A DNA stretch of 10,682 nucleotides from positions 1-10,682 of the forward strand of contig JAILDR010000026.1 of assembly GCA_024689285.1 (NCBI GenBank), given 5' to 3'. Shown piece after piece: positions 5,912-10,682 of the stretch. Source of the DNA: Bacteroidales bacterium. Lineage in GTDB: Bacteria; Bacteroidota; Bacteroidia; Bacteroidales; F082. The translations under genes were made by a program, and so were the position numbers. The notes beneath the pieces were generated by a model that saw only the letters and a program-made list of their open reading frames with translations, was not told the DNA's origin and did no database searches. Positions within the stretch are counted from its first letter, which is position 1, and every line of letters begins with the position of its first letter.

Positions 5912-6786
5912 GCTGTGACAGTGTTTTCGGGTTTGACTTCAGTTACGGGTGCTTCAGCTTTGGGTGTCGGGAAATTGATGGCGTGGATGGAGCCGCGTGG
6001 ACACACTTTCACGCACTTGCCACAGGCTTTGCACTTGGCGGGGTCGATGTAGGCGAGGTTGCCGCGCATCTCAATGGCTTCGAAGGGACATTCCTTCAAG
6101 CACTTCTGGCAGCCAATGCAGCCTGCTGAACAGTTCTTGACAACCAAGGCACCTTTGTCGGTGTTGGAGCAGCACACATACACGCGGCGGTCTTTCTTGC
6201 CACGGGGACGGATTTCGATGATGCCGCGTGGGCAGGTGCGGGCGCAAACGCCGCAACCGACACACTTGTCGGGGTCGACAACGGGAAGTCCTGTCTCCTT
6301 GTCGATGTGCAAGGCGTCGAAGTTGCACTTTTTCACGCAATCGCCAAGCCCTAAGCAGCCTTTCGAGCAACCACCTTCGCCTGCATACAGCGTGGTGGCG
6401 AAGGCGCAGATGTCGGCACCTTCGTAATGCACTTTGGCGGGTGAGTTCTGGCAACTGCCGTTGCAGCGCACCACCGCAATCTTTGGCTCAAAGGCAGTGG
6501 CAGTCAGTCCGAGGACAGCAGCCACTTTGCCCATGTCGGTGCCAGGACAGGCGAGACCGTCGATGTTGCCTTTTTCGGCAGCTTGTTTCACGCAGGCTTC
6601 GGCCAAGGCACGGCAACCCGCGAAACCGCAGCCACCGCAGTTGGCACCAGGCAGGCAAGCCTCCGCTTCGTCAATCAAGGGGTTCTCTTCTACCTTGAAC
6701 TTCTGTGCCACGAAGTACAGAATCACTGAAAGCACACCGCCCAGGATTCCGAGAACCACGAGGGAAATAAGTAAAGTATTACTCAT
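5908..6786 (-). CDS. rnfB: Rnf complex subunit RnfB (ferredoxin-interacting Fe-S subunit)
   Basis: RnfB receives electrons from, or donates them to, ferredoxin. It has 292 residues. One membrane helix (about 5-27) anchors it. An Fe-S domain follows with Cys44, Cys50, Cys53 and Cys58 (CLPGANCGGCGFAGC), and Cys80 lies downstream. Ferredoxin-type [4Fe-4S] sets follow at Cys140/144/150/154, Cys175/178/181/185, Cys219/223/226/229/233 and Cys252/255/258/262. It is therefore the long, cluster-rich form seen in anaerobes rather than the shorter enterobacterial RsxB with two ferredoxin clusters. The C-terminal tail after about 270 is Pro/Glu/Val-rich and likely disordered. This is the first gene of the operon, 88 bp after the rseC stop, with its own promoter in that gap, and it shares ATGA with rnfC. 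Confidence 0.97.
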   Translation of the reverse strand: MSNTLLISLVVLGILGGVLSVILYFVAQKFKVEENPLIDEAEACLPGANCGGCGFAGCRALAEACVKQAAEKGNIDGLACPGTDMGKVAAVLGLTATAFEPKIAVVRCNGSCQNSPAKVHYEGADICAFATTLYAGEGGCSKGCLGLGDCVKKCNFDALHIDKETGLPVVDPDKCVGCGVCARTCPRGIIEIRPRGKKDRRVYVCCSNTDKGALVVKNCSAGCIGCQKCLKECPFEAIEMRGNLAYIDPAKCKACGKCVKVCPRGSIHAINFPTPKAEAPVTEVKPENTVTA

Positions 6787-6826
6787 CAGAATAGAATTTT
6801 GAGTTTGTTTTCGATTTTAGAACCTG

Positions 6827-6858
6827 CAAAAATACGGATTCTCTTTTTTTTGACAAAA
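6827..6858 (-). promoter_or_regulatory. Bacteroidetes-type promoter for rnfBCDGEA
   Basis: On the minus strand, TTTTG (6858-6854) is followed after exactly 19 nt by TATTTTTG (6834-6827), matching the Bacteroidetes -33 (TTTG) and -7 (TAnnTTTG) consensus with ideal spacing. Transcription would start near 6820, giving a leader of about 30-35 nt before the rnfB ATG at 6786. The rnf operon can thus be expressed independently of rseC, although readthrough from rseC is also possible because no terminator is visible between them. Confidence 0.75.
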
Positions 6859-6874
6859 GAAAATTTTCGGTTTT

Positions 6875-7291
6875 TTATTCGATGCGATACTCGAACTTTT
6901 GCTTGAGTTTGTCGCGACGTAGGTATAACACTATATAATAAGGTATGAGCGCGATGATGCTGATGAGCGCTGCAATGCCTTCGTTCAGCCCGAGGCCGAG
7001 ACAGACAAACAGCACAGCCAACAGCAAAAGGATGGGGATGAGGTAGGCCAGCACCGCCGCCTTGTTGCCCTGCCCGATAGCCATTTTCACGTTGACTTTC
7101 TGCATCAATTGGAATGTCTGTCCTTTGGGACGCGGTACGGTGAGAATCTTTTCAGCCTGTTCTCCCATGCCACAAGCGCTTTTGGCGTGACATGCAGCGC
7201 AGGCACTTTGTGCCAGTATCTTGATTTCCAGTTCGTCGTCGGTGATTTTCGTAATCACCCCTTCATGTGTGATGGTGTCTGTGTTGCTCAT
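6875..7291 (-). CDS. rseC: RseC/MucC-family protein upstream of rnf
   Basis: This is a small membrane protein of the RseC_MucC (SoxR-reducing system RseC) family. With the start at 7291 it has 138 residues. The N-terminal soluble domain carries EGVITKITDDELEIKI and then a cysteine cluster, CAACHAKSAC (Cys31, Cys34, Cys40). Two hydrophobic helices follow (about 76-98 and 102-120) with a basic tail. In E. coli, RseC acts with the Rsx/Rnf complex in reducing SoxR. In Bacteroidetes no SoxR partner is obvious, so an assembly, electron-transfer or quality-control role beside Rnf is an inference from position. An in-frame ATG exists at 7348, but it lies upstream of the predicted transcription start, so I prefer 7291 (MSNTDTITHEG), where family similarity begins. 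Confidence 0.88.
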   Translation of the reverse strand: MSNTDTITHEGVITKITDDELEIKILAQSACAACHAKSACGMGEQAEKILTVPRPKGQTFQLMQKVNVKMAIGQGNKAAVLAYLIPILLLLAVLFVCLGLGLNEGIAALISIIALIPYYIVLYLRRDKLKQKFEYRIE

Positions 7292-7317
7292 GATGGTGAT
7301 GGTGTCATTTTCTGCTG

Positions 7318-7351
7318 CAAAACTACAAATATTTCGTTGTTGTACCAAAAA
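7318..7351 (-). promoter_or_regulatory. Bacteroidetes-type promoter for rseC
   Basis: The minus strand carries TTTTTG (7351-7346), a 20-nt spacer and TAGTTTTG (7325-7318), fitting the TTTG and TAnnTTTG consensus. Transcription would begin near 7311, about 20 nt before the ATG at 7291. This placement rules out the longer reading frame from 7348. The -33 box lies 4 bp from the -7 box of the divergent yihY promoter, so polymerase binding at one probably excludes the other. Confidence 0.7.
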
Positions 7352-7355
7352 CCAC

Positions 7356-7363
7356 TATTTTTG
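7356..7363 (+). promoter_or_regulatory. Bacteroidetes-type -7 element for the yihY-flippase operon
   Basis: TATTTTTG matches TAnnTTTG exactly. The best -33 candidate is the imperfect TTTCG at 7332-7336, 19 nt upstream. Transcription would start near 7370, leaving a leader of about 14 nt before the ATG at 7384. The element shares the 92-bp divergent region with the rseC promoter. Confidence 0.6.
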
Positions 7364-7383
7364 CAAGTTGAATTTTTCGATAA

Positions 7384-8694
7384 ATGGAGAATAGAGACAA
7401 GAAAACCGGCAAACTTAACAAATGGCTGACAGCCAAGATGGATGCGCTGAGGACTTGGTACAACCGCGATGAGAACTTCTTGCGTGTGGTTCGTTTCCCG
7501 GGCACCAAACTGCCCCTCCTTGACGTAGTGATTGACTTTTTCAAGTCATTCACCAAGGGGCGTACCGTTGACCGTGCCGCTGGTGTGGCGTTCAATTTCT
7601 TTGTAGCCCTCTTCCCTTTGATTCTCTTCTTCTTCACCTTGATTCCCTACATCCCTATTCCGCATCTTTACGAAAGGGTGATGATGGTCTTGGACGACTT
7701 TTTCATTCCCTCTGGTACATTGGATTATGTGAAAGATACCATTGACGGCATCATGAACCAGCACCATGGTGGCATCATGTCGTTGAGTGTCGTCCTCTGT
7801 CTGGTCTTCGGCTCCAGTGGGATAGTGGCCATCTTCAACGGTTTCCGCAATGTGTATGACGACTTTATCAGTAACAAGGAATTAGGCTTTATGGGCTGGA
7901 TTGTCCAGCGTGTCTTTGCTGTCGTCATGTTGATTGTGTTGGGAGTCTTGGTTGTCGTCTCTATCCTGCTGATTTCATTGGGAGGGACGGTGTTGAATTA
8001 TTTGGTCGTTCACGAAATACTGATAGGCGGGTCGTTCGCCTTCTTCCTGTTCAGTGTGTTGCGCTGGGTGATTGGTGTTTTTGCCTTGAGTCTTGGATTG
8101 GCCATACTTTATTATTTCGGCAATGTTCCCTTTAAGGAGCATTATCGTGTAGAGCGTAAACGGACTTCGGCAAGCGGTAAGAAAAGCTACCGCAATTTTG
8201 TGGTTTTCAGCCCGGGAACCATACTCGCCACCACATTGTTCGTTTTGGGTATGGTGGCGTTCAACATTTATATTTCCAAATTCTCGAGCTATAATGTGCT
8301 GTATGGCTCTATCGGAACGTTGATTATCCTTTTGCTGTGGATTTGGATTGTCGCCATCCTGATTTTGGCTGGCAACGACTTGAACTCGGGCATTCGTAGA
8401 AAGGCGGACAAATTGAGCTGTTCAGAAGATGCCAACCGCCGCCGCGAGATTGTCATAGAGGATTTGCTGAAGCATATCAAGGCCTACCAGTCGGCTAACG
8501 AGACACGCCTGCAAAAAATTGAAACCATCCAAAAGAACATCGAAGAGCAGAACGTGCTGATTCAGAATTTGGAAGAAGAAGTGAGGAACAAAGAAATGAT
8601 TATAAAGGCTTACGAGGAATATGTGGAGCAGGAAAGAAAACACTCGAATGAGCAATACTCTATAGCCGATAAAGACAATAATGGAAAGCTGTAA
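7384..8694 (+). CDS. yihY: YihY/virulence factor BrkB family membrane protein with coiled-coil tail
   Basis: This polytopic inner-membrane protein has 436 residues. About six membrane helices span residues 66-90, 133-155, 174-200, 212-246, 278-296 and 306-330. The family signature is clear: RAAGVAFNFFVALFPLILFF near 64-83 and FSPGTILATTLFVLGM near 275-290, followed by FSSYNVLYGSIGTLIILLLW near 300-319 and the conserved GNDLN. Members were once called ribonuclease BN, a name now considered wrong; the true function is unsettled. After the last helix an extra segment (about 350-425) is rich in Glu, Lys, Ile and Leu with heptad-like spacing (IEDLLKHIKAYQ, IQKNIEEQNVLIQNLEEEV), a predicted coiled coil that typical family members of about 300 residues lack. 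It lies 3 nt upstream of the flippase gene, so the two are probably co-transcribed. Confidence 0.9.
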   Translation: MENRDKKTGKLNKWLTAKMDALRTWYNRDENFLRVVRFPGTKLPLLDVVIDFFKSFTKGRTVDRAAGVAFNFFVALFPLILFFFTLIPYIPIPHLYERVMMVLDDFFIPSGTLDYVKDTIDGIMNQHHGGIMSLSVVLCLVFGSSGIVAIFNGFRNVYDDFISNKELGFMGWIVQRVFAVVMLIVLGVLVVVSILLISLGGTVLNYLVVHEILIGGSFAFFLFSVLRWVIGVFALSLGLAILYYFGNVPFKEHYRVERKRTSASGKKSYRNFVVFSPGTILATTLFVLGMVAFNIYISKFSSYNVLYGSIGTLIILLLWIWIVAILILAGNDLNSGIRRKADKLSCSEDANRRREIVIEDLLKHIKAYQSANETRLQKIETIQKNIEEQNVLIQNLEEEVRNKEMIIKAYEEYVEQERKHSNEQYSIADKDNNGKL

Positions 8695-8697
8695 GTC

Positions 8698-10245
8698 ATG
8701 GGAATCGTAGCGCGACAGAGCATCAAAGGAACGATAGCCACCTACATCGGAGTGGCGGTAGGCGTTATCACTACCTTCTTTATTCAGACAAAAGCCCTTC
8801 GGCCCGAACAAATCGGACTCATCGACATCCTGCTGCAATGCTCGCTGCTGTTTGGCGGTCTGGCCCAGTTGGGCACCAACTCGTCCGCTATGCGCTATTA
8901 CCCCTTTTTCAAGGACGAGGAGCACCGCGACCATGGTTTCTTTGGCTGGACCCTGTTGGTGCCGCTCATTGGGTTCGTCTTTTTCTTGACGATGTTCTTT
9001 TTATTCAAGGGGGCTATTGTAAGCTTTTTTACGAAAGACGTTGAGACAGGTGCAGAACTGTTTGCTAAATATGTCAACTTTGTTATCCCCTTGGCATTTT
9101 TCATGCTCTATATCGCTGTCTTTGAGACCAACAGCAACCTGCTTTTGCGCATCGTTCTGCCCAAGTTTGTACGCGAGGTGGGATTACGCGTGGGAACTAT
9201 GGCCATCTATCTGCTTTACTACTTTAATGTTATAGGTTTCGATGGCGTCATTGTTTCATTCTGCATCCTATACGGCTTAGCTACCTTGATTAACGTGGTC
9301 TATTTGCTTTCGTTGAAGCGAGTCTCTTTCAAGATTGAGTGGGATTACATCACACCCCAGCTGAAACGTGATTTCCTATTCTACACCTTATTTATGATAA
9401 CGGCGGCTTTAGCAGGCAATGTCATTCCTATGCTCAGCAAGTTTTTCGTGGCAGGCAAGACGGGGTTCCATCTGGCGGGTGTGTTCACCATTGCCACCAA
9501 CATTGCTGCGCTGGTTGAGATGCCGTATCGCTCGTTGGGGGCCATCTCGCGTCCCCATATCTCCGATGCGATGGCCAAGCAGGACGTGAAGCAAGCCGAC
9601 ATCTTGTGTAAGACCGTGGCTTTGCATCAGTTTATAGCGGGCTCCTTCGTGTTTTTCCTTATATGGACCAATATCGACTTTCTCTTTGACTTGCTGCCTA
9701 ACGGCGAGATATATCGTCTTGGTAAATGGGCTGTGCTGTTGCTTTCAATGAGCAGGCTCGTTTATTCCACACTTGGCGTAACAACAACGGTGCTGAGTTA
9801 TTCAAAGTATTACTATTACTCTTTGATATTCACCGTCTTGTTGGCGGCAATGTCCATTGGTTTGAATACCTGGCTGGTTCCTAAGCTGGACATCAACGGA
9901 GGTGCTTTGGCCAATGTGGTGTCCTACGTAATCTATTACGCTTTGCTCATGGCTTTCATTAAATGGAAAATCGGGGTGAATCCGTTTTCCACGAAAATGC
10001 TGCCTGTGGTGGCGGTGGTATTGCCTTTGTTTGTTCTCAACTGGCTCTGGAGCATTACCCTGACTGGTTGGTTTGCAGGCTTGTTTGGAACCCCTATTTT
10101 TGGCCTGGCACTTGATGCCGCATTGAAGTCAATGCTCTTTGTTGTCATGGGTCTTGCATCCCTTTACAAGATGAAAGTTTCGCCGTCGGTAAACGATTTG
10201 ATCAATCGATTCCTGAAACTGTTTCCCACCTCAAAAAGAAGGTAA
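8698..10245 (+). CDS. Polysaccharide/oligosaccharide flippase (Wzx-like, MOP superfamily)
   Basis: This 515-residue, highly hydrophobic protein has about 12 to 14 membrane helices and the layout of the polysaccharide biosynthesis/flippase family of MOP exporters. The start ARQSIKGTIATYIGVAVGVI, then LRPEQIGLIDILL near 34-46, and the C-terminal LDINGGALANVVSYVIYYAL near 397-416 are characteristic. Charged loops (FFKDEEHRDH near 70-79, KQDVKQADILCK near 294-305) separate the helices. Such proteins move lipid-linked sugar units across the cytoplasmic membrane during O-antigen, capsule or glycan synthesis. The substrate cannot be read from the sequence, and no glycosyltransferases are next to it, so this is an isolated flippase rather than part of a visible glycan cluster. 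It starts 3 nt after the yihY stop. The basic end FPTSKRR is cytoplasmic-like. Confidence 0.88.
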   Translation: MGIVARQSIKGTIATYIGVAVGVITTFFIQTKALRPEQIGLIDILLQCSLLFGGLAQLGTNSSAMRYYPFFKDEEHRDHGFFGWTLLVPLIGFVFFLTMFFLFKGAIVSFFTKDVETGAELFAKYVNFVIPLAFFMLYIAVFETNSNLLLRIVLPKFVREVGLRVGTMAIYLLYYFNVIGFDGVIVSFCILYGLATLINVVYLLSLKRVSFKIEWDYITPQLKRDFLFYTLFMITAALAGNVIPMLSKFFVAGKTGFHLAGVFTIATNIAALVEMPYRSLGAISRPHISDAMAKQDVKQADILCKTVALHQFIAGSFVFFLIWTNIDFLFDLLPNGEIYRLGKWAVLLLSMSRLVYSTLGVTTTVLSYSKYYYYSLIFTVLLAAMSIGLNTWLVPKLDINGGALANVVSYVIYYALLMAFIKWKIGVNPFSTKMLPVVAVVLPLFVLNWLWSITLTGWFAGLFGTPIFGLALDAALKSMLFVVMGLASLYKMKVSPSVNDLINRFLKLFPTSKRR

Positions 10246-10682
10246 CTAATTGAGATTAAGTCTGGTCTTGAATACCTCACGTTGGGTTTGTATTTCAATC
10301 AGATAGAGCGACGGTGCATAGTCGTGCAAGGACAGTTCCACACGTCTGCAGGGCTCGGTCGTCTTGTTGGTGAGGCATTGACCCTGCAGGTCAAACAGCC
10401 TGACGCAAATAATGTCTTCCGCTTCAATAAACACTTTGTCGTGTGCAGGGTTAGGGTACACCGCAATGGGCAAAGCCTGATGGTCGTCAACATCGAAGAA
10501 TCCCGCGTTGATGATGAGTTCCTGTTCGGTATAGCCGCAGCCGTTCCAGGCACGCACTTTCAGCGTTGCTGTTCCAGGTGTGGTGACCCAAAGGGTGCAA
10601 TGGGTGCCTGTGGTGTCCATCGTCCAGTCGGCATCCTCAAGAATCCATTCATAATGTGTGGCAAACTCCACGGAGTCAATTG
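10246..10682 (-). CDS. C-terminal end of a T9SS-secreted protein (partial)
   Basis: The last 144 codons of a gene enter from the right edge; the frame is open to 10682 and the start lies outside the window. The first part (TLWVTTPGTATLKVRAWNGC) reads as the end of a PKD- or Ig-like beta-sandwich domain. From about 75 residues before the end a type A T9SS sorting domain is recognisable: AVYPNPAHDKVFIEA, VRLFDLQGQCL, LYLIEIQT and the closing VFKTRLNLN. This domain directs export through the outer membrane by the type IX system, after which it is normally removed. The GTG at 10671 is not a likely start because homologous-looking sequence continues upstream. The stop codon at 10248-10246 directly abuts the convergent flippase stop, with no intervening bases. 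Confidence 0.9.
   Translation of the reverse strand, partial: IDSVEFATHYEWILEDADWTMDTTGTHCTLWVTTPGTATLKVRAWNGCGYTEQELIINAGFFDVDDHQALPIAVYPNPAHDKVFIEAEDIICVRLFDLQGQCLTNKTTEPCRRVELSLHDYAPSLYLIEIQTQREVFKTRLNLN

Noticed and set aside
6859..6868. Palindrome GAAAATTTTC downstream of rseC as a regulatory site
   Set aside because: A/T-rich 10-bp palindromes are expected by chance in such spacers, and it has no loop or T tract of a terminator.
7292..7348. N-terminal extension of the RseC-family protein (ATG at 7348)
   Set aside because: It covers the predicted promoter of the gene, and family similarity starts only after the Met at 7291.
7384..8694. Annotation as ribonuclease BN
   Set aside because: That name for the YihY/BrkB family arose from a misassignment; this is a membrane protein with no nuclease motif.

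Overview
The window looks like chromosomal DNA of an anaerobic member of the Bacteroidetes, most likely the order Bacteroidales. Four things point there: promoter -7 elements of the form TAnnTTTG upstream of several genes, the gene order RseC-rnfBCDGEA, a C-terminal type IX secretion (T9SS) sorting domain, and a TPR lipoprotein of a style common in that order. I cannot name a genus from the sequence. The T9SS domain argues for a T9SS-encoding lineage.

Layout. Positions 1-1264 (minus strand) hold the N-terminal 421 codons of a TPR lipoprotein that runs off the left edge. Its reading frame passes unbroken through two palindromic repeat elements. Positions 1265-1619 contain no convincing gene but are densely structured: a near-perfect 25-bp-arm palindrome, a stretch of TGTCCC-type repeats, and three tandem 11-bp units enclosed by a 10-bp inverted repeat. 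Positions 1620-6786 (minus strand) are a complete rnfBCDGEA operon for the membrane-bound ferredoxin:NAD+ oxidoreductase (Rnf complex). An RseC-family protein gene lies just upstream (6875-7291). From 7384 the plus strand carries a YihY/BrkB-family membrane protein with a coiled-coil tail and, 3 nt later, a Wzx/MOP-type polysaccharide flippase. From the right edge, the C-terminal end of a T9SS-secreted protein runs convergently on the minus strand, and its stop codon abuts the flippase stop codon.

How the genes work together. The six Rnf subunits form one respiratory complex that couples electron transfer between ferredoxin and NAD+ to Na+ or H+ movement. The RseC-like protein has a cysteine-rich head and two membrane helices. 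Its conserved position beside rnf suggests a redox, assembly or maintenance role for the complex. The yihY homologue and the flippase probably form a two-gene envelope operon that diverges from rseC, with the two promoters packed into 92 bp.

Nothing here is clearly a new molecular system. The most unusual content is the repeats: one family of palindromic (REP-like) 24-mers occurs inside the lipoprotein coding sequence and again, as an inverted pair (REPIN-like), in the only sizeable gap of the otherwise tightly packed rnf operon.
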